A stretch of DNA of 12,592 nucleotides, from the NCBI GenBank assembly GCA_016208845.1, contig JACQXH010000151.1, positions 1-12,592 of the forward strand, in the 5' to 3' direction. Below are positions 6,641 through 12,592 of the stretch, piece after piece (the first letter of the stretch is position 1; each line of letters opens with the position of its first letter). The DNA is from Nitrospirota bacterium (GTDB lineage: Bacteria; Nitrospirota; Thermodesulfovibrionia; UBA6902; BMS3Bbin08). The position numbers were made by a program, and so were the translations under genes. The notes below the pieces were generated by a model, which worked only from the letters and a program-made list of their open reading frames with translations, was not told the DNA's origin and did no database searches.

Positions 6641-7746
6641 AAATAGTGATAGCCGGCGGAGGGACGGGCGGACACCTCTTCCCGGGGATTGCTGTTGCCA
6701 AAGAATTGATAAAGACACATAAAGGAACAGAGATAATGTTTATAGGGACATCCGAGGGCATTGAGGCAAGGATAGTTCCCAAAGAAGGGTTTGATATCAG
6801 ATTCATAAAGTCCGAGGGCCTTGTCGGCCGCAGTTTTTTCAGGACGATAAGATCAGCCGTCAAGATACCGCTGGCTGTAAGAGATTCCCGCTCCATACTT
6901 AAGGACATTAAGCCCGATGCAGTTTTTGGCGTGGGAGGTTACAGCTCAGGCCCTGTGCTTTTGAGTGCTTATCTTCTTGGCATACCAACAATAATCCATG
7001 AGCAGAATACACTGCCCGGCCTTACCAATAAACTGCTTGGAAAGTTTGTAGATATTGTGGCAGTAACGTATATTGAGAGCATGGATTTTTTTTCAAAAGA
7101 CAATGTCTATATAACGGGTAATCCGGTAAGAGAGGAGATACTGAAAGGCAACAGAGAGCGGGGTTACAGGACGTTCAGCCTTGACAGCGGTCTTTTTACC
7201 ATATTTGTATTTGGCGGGAGTTCAGGCGCAAGCAAGATCAATAAGGCAATGAGCGAATCGCTGGTTTATCTTGAAGAATTTAAGGACAAGATACAGATCC
7301 TTCATCAGACAGGAGAAAGGGATTTTGATTCAGTAAGGGGGTTCTACCATGCAAAGGGTTTTAAGGGGACTGTCATCCCTTTTACATTTGATATGGCTGA
7401 TGCTTATGCTGTTGCAGACCTTATCGTATCAAGGGCCGGCGCAACCACCCTTGCTGAATTGACAGCATGCGGAAAGGCAGCGATACTCGTGCCTTATCCG
7501 TTTGCGGCCAATAATCATCAGGAAATTAATGCAAGAAAACTGTGGGATGTTGGTGCCGCCCAGATGATACTGGACCGGGAACTAAATGGTAAGACGCTCT
7601 CAGACCTGGTCAGGCATCTGTTCCATGAGCCTGATGCTATAGGAGAGATGGAGAGGGTAAGCAGGTCACTCGGCAAACCTGATGCAACCAGGAATATGAT
7701 CGAACTTATAATGAGCCTGGTGAAAAAAATCAAAAATAAAAAATGA
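6637..7746 (+). CDS. murG: UDP-GlcNAc:lipid I N-acetylglucosaminyltransferase MurG
   Basis: MurG adds GlcNAc to lipid I on the cytoplasmic face of the membrane, making lipid II, which is flipped outward and used by FtsW. The 369-residue GT-B protein opens with GGGTGGHLFPG (7-17). It carries GVGGYSSGP and HEQNTLPGLTNKLL (121-134), the hinge GNPVR, FGGSSGASKINKAM (192-205) and the donor-site motif SRAGATTLAELTACGK (265-280) followed by PYPFAANNHQEINA. Its ATG overlaps the ftsW stop (ATGA), and AGGG lies 7 bases upstream, so translation is likely coupled. The closing KKIKNKK is encoded by TCAAAAA/TAAAAAA heptads, and the TGA stop is itself the start of a TGAGAAG heptad, so the native tail may have been replaced. 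Confidence 0.97.
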   Translation: MKIVIAGGGTGGHLFPGIAVAKELIKTHKGTEIMFIGTSEGIEARIVPKEGFDIRFIKSEGLVGRSFFRTIRSAVKIPLAVRDSRSILKDIKPDAVFGVGGYSSGPVLLSAYLLGIPTIIHEQNTLPGLTNKLLGKFVDIVAVTYIESMDFFSKDNVYITGNPVREEILKGNRERGYRTFSLDSGLFTIFVFGGSSGASKINKAMSESLVYLEEFKDKIQILHQTGERDFDSVRGFYHAKGFKGTVIPFTFDMADAYAVADLIVSRAGATTLAELTACGKAAILVPYPFAANNHQEINARKLWDVGAAQMILDRELNGKTLSDLVRHLFHEPDAIGEMERVSRSLGKPDATRNMIELIMSLVKKIKNKK

Positions 7747-7840
7747 GAAGTGAGAAATGAGAAATAAAAGACAAGATATTTTTACTTCCTATTTCTTATT
7801 TCCTATTTCTCATTTGGTTCTCGGTGTCTTGGTGGTTTCA
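7730..7840. repeat. TGAGAAA / TTTCTCA heptad foldback between murG and murC
   Basis: The left arm, 7730-7771, is six units in exact 7-bp register: TCAAAAA, TAAAAAA, then TGAGAAG and TGAGAAA-type units. The right arm, 7785-7812, is four complementary units ending TTTCCTA and TTTCTCA. A 13-base loop separates them. This is the cleanest heptad foldback in the window. A further segment, 7816-7840, holds GGTGTCT and TGGTGGT, also 7 bases apart, resembling another common dispersed repeat. The left arm covers the end and stop of murG. Confidence 0.85.
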
Positions 7841-7868
7841 ATAAGGTGTTTTTCATCTTAAATACGAA

Positions 7869-7874
7869 AGAGGG
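7869..7874 (+). promoter_or_regulatory. Shine-Dalgarno AGAGGG for murC
   Basis: AGAGGG lies 5 bases before TTG at 7880. It is the evidence for this rare start codon, since no ATG or GTG precedes the nucleotide-binding loop in this frame. Confidence 0.7.
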
Positions 7875-7879
7875 AATAT

Positions 7880-9382
7880 TTGTACAGAAAATTTGAGATA
7901 ATCCATTTTGTAGGAATTGGCGGCGTTGGGATGAGCGGTATTGCCGAGGTCCTGATAAATCTTGGATATAAGGTCAGAGGTTCTGATCTGAAAGAATCCG
8001 AAACTACTAAAAGACTTAAGTCATTGGGGATCGGCATTGCCATAGGGCACAAGGCTGAAAATGTAAGGGGTGCTCATGTTGTTGTTATCTCGTCTGCGGT
8101 CTCCTCAGACAATCCTGAGGTGGCAGCGGCAAGAAATGAGTCCATACCGGTCATACCAAGGGCTGAAATGTTGGCTGAGCTTGCAAGGCTTAAATACAGC
8201 GTACTTGTTGCGGGCGCTCACGGAAAAACAACTACTACGTCACTCATTGCAGGTGTTTTTGCCTCAGCGGGGCTGGACCCGACAGTAGTTGTGGGCGGCA
8301 AACTAACGGGCATGGGCAGCAATGCAAGGCTGGGGCAGGGTGAATTTCTGGTGGCAGAAGCCGATGAAAGCGACGGCTCATTCCTGAAGCTCTCGCCGAC
8401 CATAGCAGTGGTTACTAATATAGACAGGGAGCACATGGATTTTTTCAAGGGCATGGATGAATTAAAAAATGCATTTCTGTCTTTCATTAATAAAATTCCG
8501 TTTTATGGCGTTGCTGTGCTGTGCGCGGATAATGGGAATGTCCGGGAGCTCCTGCCCAAGGTACAGAGAAGATTTATGACTTACGGGCTTGAAAAAGGGC
8601 TTGATCTGACCGCCATGAACATAGAAAGAAAAGGCATGAGATCAAAATTTGAGGTTATATTAAAGGGTGAGTCTCTCGGTTTTTTTGAGATATCCCTTCC
8701 AGGACTCCACAATATTTATAATTCCCTTGCTGCCATAGGTGTTGCCAATGAACTCGGGCTTGATAACAATGCGGTAAGAGAGGCGCTCGCCGGGTTCAGC
8801 GGTGTCCAGAGGAGGTTTGAATTTAAAGGTGATGTGTGCGGGATAAGGGTATTTGACGATTACGGACACCATCCTGCTGAAGTAATGGCAACCCTCAGGG
8901 CGGCAAAGGAAACGATAGCACAGAATACAGAAAACAGAATACAGAAAACAGAGACCCCTCCCCCCTTCTCTGCACGAGTCGATCCCAACCCGCAAGGCAA
9001 GGGAAGGCTCGTGGTTCTTTTTCAGCCGCACAGATATACGAGGACAAGGGATCTGCTCGCGGAATTCTCAGGGGCATTCACAGATGCGGATAAAGTTATT
9101 CTCATGGATATTTATCCTGCAGGCGAGCAACCAATAGAGGGAATAAATTCGGAGCTGTTATTCAGGGAAATAAAAAAGGCAGGCAAAGACATTATATATG
9201 TCAGGGAAAGAGCCCGTATACTCGAGTATCTTATTGAAGAATTAAGAGACGGCGATATGTTTCTTACACTTGGGGCCGGTGACGTATGGAAGATCGGGGA
9301 GGAATTTGTGAAAGTTAAAATGGGAAGGGTCAAGGGTCAAGGGGTCAGGGGCCAGAAAATTTGCCTTGACCCCGGACCATAG
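7880..9382 (+). CDS. murC: UDP-MurNAc:L-alanine ligase MurC with repeat-derived insertion and tail
   Basis: MurC attaches L-alanine to UDP-MurNAc, the product of MurB, starting the stem peptide. The sequence has the N-terminal loop GIGGVGMSGIA (12-22), SSAV, the P-loop GAHGKTTTT (112-120), EADESDGSF (160-167), TNIDREHMDFF, LPGLHNIYNSLAA, GVQRRFE, DDYGHHPAEV (326-335), FQPHRYTRTRDL and GAGDVWKIGEEF. At 500 residues it is modestly long. The extra length comes from about 27 residues at 348-374, between the helix after GHHP and the LVVLFQPH strand, and from a C-terminal tail GRVKGQGVRGQKICLDPGP made by TCAAGGG heptads. Catalytic motifs are intact, so I expect an active enzyme. The start is TTG with a good Shine-Dalgarno. 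murB begins 19 bases after the stop. Confidence 0.96.
   Translation: MYRKFEIIHFVGIGGVGMSGIAEVLINLGYKVRGSDLKESETTKRLKSLGIGIAIGHKAENVRGAHVVVISSAVSSDNPEVAAARNESIPVIPRAEMLAELARLKYSVLVAGAHGKTTTTSLIAGVFASAGLDPTVVVGGKLTGMGSNARLGQGEFLVAEADESDGSFLKLSPTIAVVTNIDREHMDFFKGMDELKNAFLSFINKIPFYGVAVLCADNGNVRELLPKVQRRFMTYGLEKGLDLTAMNIERKGMRSKFEVILKGESLGFFEISLPGLHNIYNSLAAIGVANELGLDNNAVREALAGFSGVQRRFEFKGDVCGIRVFDDYGHHPAEVMATLRAAKETIAQNTENRIQKTETPPPFSARVDPNPQGKGRLVVLFQPHRYTRTRDLLAEFSGAFTDADKVILMDIYPAGEQPIEGINSELLFREIKKAGKDIIYVRERARILEYLIEELRDGDMFLTLGAGDVWKIGEEFVKVKMGRVKGQGVRGQKICLDPGP
8921..8955 (+). repeat. CAGAATA/CAGAAAA heptads inside murC
   Basis: CAGAATA and CAGAAAA alternate twice (an exact 14-bp tandem duplication, 8921-8948), then CAGAGAC. 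They begin an insertion of about 81 bp (to 9001) that encodes QNTENRIQKTE and a Pro-rich stretch in a surface loop of the C-terminal domain. Only a weak complement (TTCTCTG near 8967) follows. Confidence 0.75.
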
Positions 9383-9397
9383 CCCCTTGACCTTAAT
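9330..9397. repeat. TCAAGGG / CCCTTGA heptad foldback across the murC-murB junction
   Basis: The left arm has two exact TCAAGGG units (9330-9343), then a one-base shift and TCAGGGG. The right arm has GCCTTGA (9363-9369), CCCCGGA, and CCCTTGA (9384-9390) in 7-bp register. The murC TAG at 9380-9382 falls in the right arm, and murB starts 4 bases after it ends. Confidence 0.8.
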
Positions 9398-9401
9398 ATT
9401 T

Positions 9402-10352
9402 ATGGACAAAGAACTGAAAGAGATATTTGACAAGAGATATTTCAAAGGCGAGGTACGGCTTGATCAGCCCATGTCATTTTATACCTCATTGAGGATAGGC
9501 GGGCCGGTTAAGGCCCTTGCCTTCCCGGAAGATGTCGAGTCTTTAAGAAATATTATTATTGAGTCGCGTGAGGAAAATATCCCTTTATTTGTGCTTGGAG
9601 CCGGGACGAACCTGCTTGTTAGAGACGGCGGTGTGGACGGTATTGCCGTATGCCTGAAGGCATTTAAAAAGATTGATCTGATCCAGAATATGAATAACAC
9701 TCCTGAGCCGGCCTTTGATACAGGGGATGCAGGGCTTTTTGTCGAGTCAGGAGTGCTGCTCAATGCCCTTATCAATTTCGCAAGGAAAAGCGGGTATTCC
9801 GGGATAGAGGCTCTGGCCGGAATACCCGGCACATTTGGCGGGGCAGTTTTTATGAATGCCGGCTCTTTTGGTTCTGAGATCAGGGATATAATTATTTCAG
9901 TGACCGTGATGAATATGGATGGGAGCATTCAGATATTAAAAAAAGATGAACTTAATTTTTCCTACAGGAGCTCAAACATTCCAGGTGACGTTATTATCCT
10001 CAGCGCTGATATAACGCTCAAAAAAGATACGGGTGAGAGCATATCAAAACGCATTAATGATTATCTGGAAAGGAGAAAAAGCTCACAGCCCATCGGAACT
10101 CCCTCTGCCGGCTGTGTATTTAAGAATCCGGATGGGGCCTTTGCCGGCAGGCTTATCGAAGAAGCGGGCTGCAAGGGCATGAGGAACGGGGACGTGGAGG
10201 TAAGCAGCCTGCATGCAAATTACTTCATCAACAAGGGCGGGGCGACGAGCAGGGATTTTATTGAACTTATGGAGAGTGTAAGGGCAAAAGTGAAAGCATC
10301 AAGCGGCATAACGCTTGAGCCTGAGATAAAAATCATAGGAAAGGATGGTTAA
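9402..10352 (+). CDS. murB: UDP-N-acetylenolpyruvoylglucosamine reductase MurB
   Basis: MurB is a cytoplasmic FAD enzyme that reduces UDP-GlcNAc-enolpyruvate to UDP-MurNAc with NADPH, feeding MurC. Marks are SLRIGGP (29-35), the FAD-binding LGAGTNLLVRDGG (65-77), ALAGIPGTFGGAVFMNAG (137-154), FSYRSS (186-191, the form seen in type II MurB), IGTPSAGCVFKNPDG (231-245) and the C-terminal LEPEI. Cys 238 stands where E. coli MurB has the proton-donating Ser 229, and it could still act as a general acid. I chose ATG 9402 (316 residues), since homologous sequence begins near there. A TTG at 9366 would add twelve residues made of repeat. No Shine-Dalgarno is visible upstream of either start. Confidence 0.95.
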   Translation: MDKELKEIFDKRYFKGEVRLDQPMSFYTSLRIGGPVKALAFPEDVESLRNIIIESREENIPLFVLGAGTNLLVRDGGVDGIAVCLKAFKKIDLIQNMNNTPEPAFDTGDAGLFVESGVLLNALINFARKSGYSGIEALAGIPGTFGGAVFMNAGSFGSEIRDIIISVTVMNMDGSIQILKKDELNFSYRSSNIPGDVIILSADITLKKDTGESISKRINDYLERRKSSQPIGTPSAGCVFKNPDGAFAGRLIEEAGCKGMRNGDVEVSSLHANYFINKGGATSRDFIELMESVRAKVKASSGITLEPEIKIIGKDG

Positions 10353-10361
10353 AAATCAAAA

Positions 10362-10448
10362 GTAACTACTAAGGTTGTTTAGACTATTAGTCTGTAGCCT
10401 GTTAGCTAAACGGCTAAATACCTACAGACTATCCACCTGAGTAGTTAC
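10362..10448. repeat. Palindromic element between murB and ddl
   Basis: This 87-bp inverted repeat has outer arms 10362-10375 (GTAACTACTAAGGT) and 10435-10448 that match in 13 of 14 positions. A perfect inner stem joins AGTCTGTAG (10389-10397) to CTACAGACT (10422-10430), and a small TTAGC/GCTAA stem sits at the tip. It would form a long bulged hairpin. A TCAAAAG heptad at 10356-10362 leads into it. There is no T-run after it, so terminator function is not supported. The remaining bases before ddl are AT-rich with no ribosome binding site. Confidence 0.8.
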
Positions 10449-10465
10449 ATGAATTTTTATTAATT

Positions 10466-11422
10466 ATGACTAAAGGACCGGTTACCACAAAAAGGATAGG
10501 CGTGCTGATGGGAGGCTCTTCATCTGAAAGAGATATTTCGATGAGGAGCGGCCTGGCGATATACCAGTCCCTGCAGGAGCTTGGATATAATGTTGTCCCT
10601 GTTGATGCGGGCAAGGATATTGTCAGTGTTTTAAAGAAAGACAAAGTGCGGTTTGCTTTTCTCGCGCTCCACGGAGGCCTGGGAGAAAATGGTGCAATTC
10701 AGGGCCTGCTTGAGGTCCTTGATATCCCTTATACAGGTTCCGGTATCCTGGCATCTGCTCTCGCAATGGACAAAGAGGCTTCAAAGAAAATATTTGCTTA
10801 TCATGGATTGCCTGTGGCGCCTTTTACGGTTGTCAGCCGCCAGTCATTAGCGGCCAGCAAGAGATCAAAGTCCCCTGACCCCCAACCTCTGCCCCCTGAC
10901 TTCCCATTGCCATGGGTAGTAAAACCTGCGGCAGAGGGTTCGAGCATCGGGATAAGCATAGTCAAGGAACAGGCCGCGTTCATGCCTGCGCTGGAACACG
11001 CGCTATCCTTTGGCAAAAGGGCTATCATTGAGAAATTCATAGACGGCCCTGAAGTTCATATTGCGGTACTCGGCAATAAAGTCCTGGGCGGAGTAGAGGT
11101 CAAGCCCTCTCTCGAATTCTATAATTACGAGGCGAAATATACGGCAGGGCTTACCGAGTACATAATCCCTCCCGTAATAGATGAGCCAACATATGAAAAA
11201 GCTAAGGGCATTGCCCTGCAGGCGCATAATGCGCTCGGCTGTGCAGGCGCCTCAAGGGTGGACCTGAAGATAGACAGCAGCGGCATTCCCTTCATCCTTG
11301 AGGTGAACACGCTCCCCGGCATGACAGCAACGAGCCTGCTTCCCAAGATAGCGCAGGCAGCGGGCATGAATTTCAAAAATCTTATTGAGGAGATAATAAC
11401 CCTTGCGCTCAAAGAACAATAA
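10466..11422 (+). CDS. ddl: D-alanine--D-alanine ligase Ddl
   Basis: Ddl joins two D-alanines with ATP to give the dipeptide used by MurF. The 318-residue protein is an ATP-grasp enzyme with the usual marks: GVLMGGSSSERDIS (12-25), ALHGGLGENGAIQG (67-80), YTGSGILASALAMDK, VVKPAAEGSSIGIS (151-164), IEKFIDGPE, FYNYEAKY (218-225), RVDLKID and FILEVNTLPGMT (276-287). Tyr in NYEAKY is the residue expected for D-Ala-D-Ala rather than D-Ala-D-lactate ligases. Residues about 134-147 (KSPDPQPLPPDFPL) are unusually proline-rich and lie on heptad-like DNA. ATG 10466 is the first usable start and lacks a Shine-Dalgarno sequence. The end overlaps ftsQ by 20 bases. Confidence 0.96.
   Translation: MTKGPVTTKRIGVLMGGSSSERDISMRSGLAIYQSLQELGYNVVPVDAGKDIVSVLKKDKVRFAFLALHGGLGENGAIQGLLEVLDIPYTGSGILASALAMDKEASKKIFAYHGLPVAPFTVVSRQSLAASKRSKSPDPQPLPPDFPLPWVVKPAAEGSSIGISIVKEQAAFMPALEHALSFGKRAIIEKFIDGPEVHIAVLGNKVLGGVEVKPSLEFYNYEAKYTAGLTEYIIPPVIDEPTYEKAKGIALQAHNALGCAGASRVDLKIDSSGIPFILEVNTLPGMTATSLLPKIAQAAGMNFKNLIEEIITLALKEQ
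10865..10906 (+). repeat. Decayed heptad run inside ddl
   Basis: Reading in 7-bp steps gives TCAAAGT, then CCCCTGA (10872-10878) and, 21 bases later, CCCCTGA again (10893-10899), with C-rich units between. CCCCTGA is the complement of the TCAGGGG found at the murC end. The TGA within it is out of frame in ddl. This replaces rather than lengthens a variable loop, so the call is tentative. Confidence 0.45.
11387..11392 (+). promoter_or_regulatory. Shine-Dalgarno GAGGAG for ftsQ
   Basis: GAGGAG lies 10 bases before TTG at 11403, within the end of ddl. An in-frame TAA at 11397-11399 rules out any earlier start. Confidence 0.55.
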
Positions 11423-12209
11423 AGACAGGGACCGTTCTAAAAAGAGAGCGGCATACCGCCGGGGCGAAAAAATATTTATATTTTTAAAAAGGGGGGTCAT
11501 CGCGTTGTCGGCCCTGGCGCTGATCGGGGTGATCATATTAGCTGTAAGAATATCCCTCCGCTCTTTTTATATAAATAATATTGTTATTTCCGGCAACAAT
11601 CATATCGAAGATTATGAGATCAAAGATGCCATTGATATCAGGGCCGGCGAGAACCTGATGAAGCTTTCTTTTGACGAGATCGAGACCAGGCTCAAACGCC
11701 TTGCATGGATCAGGAAGATGTCCCTGAGAAAAGAGTTCCCCGATACCCTTATGGTCAATGTTGAAGAGGCATCACCAAAGGCACTGCTCAAGTTCAAGGG
11801 CCGCTTGTTTATCATCGGCTCTGAAGGAAGGGCGCTTGAGGAGATCAGGGAAAAAGGGACTTCTTTCCTTCCGGTCATTGTTGAGATAGATCCTGAAAAA
11901 GACAAAGGCGGCATTATGGAAGCGTTAAAGCTGATAGATGCCATGGCTGAAAAAAATATCCTCCCGGGCAAGGAATCAATTGAGATCATGCTGGCGCCAT
12001 ATGGCCTGTCGGCTTTCCTGGACGGTGAATCTCTAAGGATAGGATACGGAGAATATGCTGACAAGATAGGCAAATGGAAGGAACTGGAGCCGGAGATCAG
12101 AAAGAAAAATATGATCGTTGATTATGTGGATCTCAGGTTTAAAGACAGGGTCATAGTGAAACCTTTTAAAATGACGGCGAACAATATTGTTAAAAAGGCA
12201 GGCAAATGA
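11403..12209 (+). CDS. ftsQ: Cell division protein FtsQ
   Basis: FtsQ is a bitopic inner-membrane protein that recruits FtsB/FtsL and links the cytoplasmic and periplasmic parts of the divisome. The 268-residue sequence has a short, strongly basic cytoplasmic tail (1-30), one membrane helix (about 31-50, GVIALSALALIGVIILAVRI), and a periplasmic POTRA domain (about 54-122) with FYINNIVISGNNHI, the helix ending LAWIRKMSLRKEFPDTLMVNVEE, and then the FtsQ-type beta domain (FIIGSEGRALEEI through VDLRFKDRVIVKP). Identification rests on this architecture and its place between ddl and ftsA, since FtsQ is weakly conserved. It starts at TTG inside the end of ddl, and its TGA overlaps the ftsA ATG. I see no repeat insertion. 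Confidence 0.93.
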   Translation: MRSKNNKDRDRSKKRAAYRRGEKIFIFLKRGVIALSALALIGVIILAVRISLRSFYINNIVISGNNHIEDYEIKDAIDIRAGENLMKLSFDEIETRLKRLAWIRKMSLRKEFPDTLMVNVEEASPKALLKFKGRLFIIGSEGRALEEIREKGTSFLPVIVEIDPEKDKGGIMEALKLIDAMAEKNILPGKESIEIMLAPYGLSAFLDGESLRIGYGEYADKIGKWKELEPEIRKKNMIVDYVDLRFKDRVIVKPFKMTANNIVKKAGK

Positions 12210-12592
12210 AAAAAGGGAATCTCATAGTCGGTGTTGATGCAGGGACATCAAAGACCACCGTCATTGTGGGTGAGGTTAACACCGGCCATAAGCCGCGCAA
12301 CGGCTCTTCCTCAGGCGGGATTCAAAAAGCAGGGGGAGCTTACAATGATAGCCCGATAGAGATCATCGGTGTTGGATCAGTGCCTTCAACAGGGATCAAG
12401 AAAGGTGTTGTAGTTAATATTGAGAAGACCGCAGAAGCGATCAGAAGGGCTGCAGAAGAAGCGGCAAGGATGGCAGATATCGAGATCAGGGCAGTATATG
12501 CCAGCATCTCAGGTGATCACATAAAAAATTTTTCAAGTCATGGGGTTATAGCCATAAAAGAGAATGAGATCGGCAGGCGTGAGGTCGAAAAG
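12206..12592 (+). CDS. ftsA: Cell division protein FtsA, 3'-partial
   Basis: FtsA is the actin-like ATPase that tethers FtsZ to the membrane and helps activate septal synthesis. Only 129 codons are visible, open to the window edge. The actin-fold phosphate loop VGVDAGTSKTTVIVGEV (8-24) is followed by IEIIGVGSVPSTGIKKGVVVNIEKTAEAIRRAAEEA and VYASISGDHI, the classic N-terminal half of the FtsA core and the start of the 1C domain (NFSSHGVIAI). The ATG overlaps the ftsQ TGA, so translation is probably coupled, with a weak AAGGCAGG just upstream. Residues about 26-49 (TGHKPRNGSSSGGIQKAGG and on) form an extra Gly/Ser-rich loop where most FtsA have only a few residues. It does not follow a clear heptad pattern. 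Confidence 0.95.
   Translation, partial: MKKGNLIVGVDAGTSKTTVIVGEVNTGHKPRNGSSSGGIQKAGGAYNDSPIEIIGVGSVPSTGIKKGVVVNIEKTAEAIRRAAEEAARMADIEIRAVYASISGDHIKNFSSHGVIAIKENEIGRREVEK

Noticed and set aside
9366..9401. TTG at 9366 as the start of murB
   Set aside because: It would add twelve residues encoded by the repeat arm and overlap the murC end. Homology to MurB begins only after the ATG at 9402.
225..10906. Possible CRISPR array from the many short repeats
   Set aside because: The units are 7 bp and directly tandem, with no regular spacers of 25-40 bp, and no cas genes are visible.

Overview
The window is a stretch of a bacterial division and cell-wall (dcw) cluster. All genes are on the + strand in the classical order: murE (5' end missing), murF, mraY, murD, ftsW, murG, murC, murB, ddl, ftsQ and ftsA (3' end missing). 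Together they take UDP-MurNAc-dipeptide to lipid II in the cytoplasm and at the inner membrane (MurE, MurF, MraY, MurG), supply precursors (MurB, MurC, MurD, Ddl), and provide septal machinery (FtsW, FtsQ, FtsA). MurE has the DNPR motif of meso-diaminopimelate ligases and Ddl has the tyrosine typical of D-Ala-D-Ala ligases. This fits a Gram-negative bacterium with ordinary DAP-type peptidoglycan. The order, moderate GC and heavy repeat load would suit Nitrospirota or Desulfobacterota, but I cannot assign the lineage from this sequence.

Layout: murE 2-907, murF 1097-2506, mraY 2509-3591, murD 3826-5424, ftsW 5519-6640, murG 6637-7746, murC 7880-9382, murB 9402-10352, ddl 10466-11422, ftsQ 11403-12209, ftsA 12206 to the edge. 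Some junctions are tight, with ATGA overlaps at ftsW/murG and ftsQ/ftsA and a 20-base overlap at ddl/ftsQ. Others hold 20-234 bp of repeat DNA. No intergenic stretch reaches 300 bases, and I see no internal promoter or convincing terminator.

The unusual part is the repeats. At least eleven places, between genes and inside essential genes, carry short runs of degenerate 7-bp units. Most match or resemble TCAARRR; others are AGTGAAT-, TGAGAAA- or CAGAAWA-like. In many places a run on the left arm is followed by a run of complementary heptads in register, giving a foldback. Inside genes they add peptide segments in frame (MurE, MurD several times, MurC, probably Ddl). At gene ends they supply the last codons, and in murE and murG also the stop codon. 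Because 7 is coprime with 3, a TCAAGGG run reads as the same stop-free heptapeptide (permutations of RVKGQGS) in all three forward frames, and this peptide appears in MurE, MurD and MurC.

Other repeat types are also present: a double-hairpin TGTCAT...ATGACA element nested in the murE-murF foldback, a hairpin followed by nine C's inside murD, a palindrome between murB and ddl, and a roughly 220-bp element between mraY and murD. That last element is flanked by an exact 16-bp duplication of the gene junction, which suggests it separated two genes that once overlapped. Several genes just downstream of repeats have no visible Shine-Dalgarno sequence.
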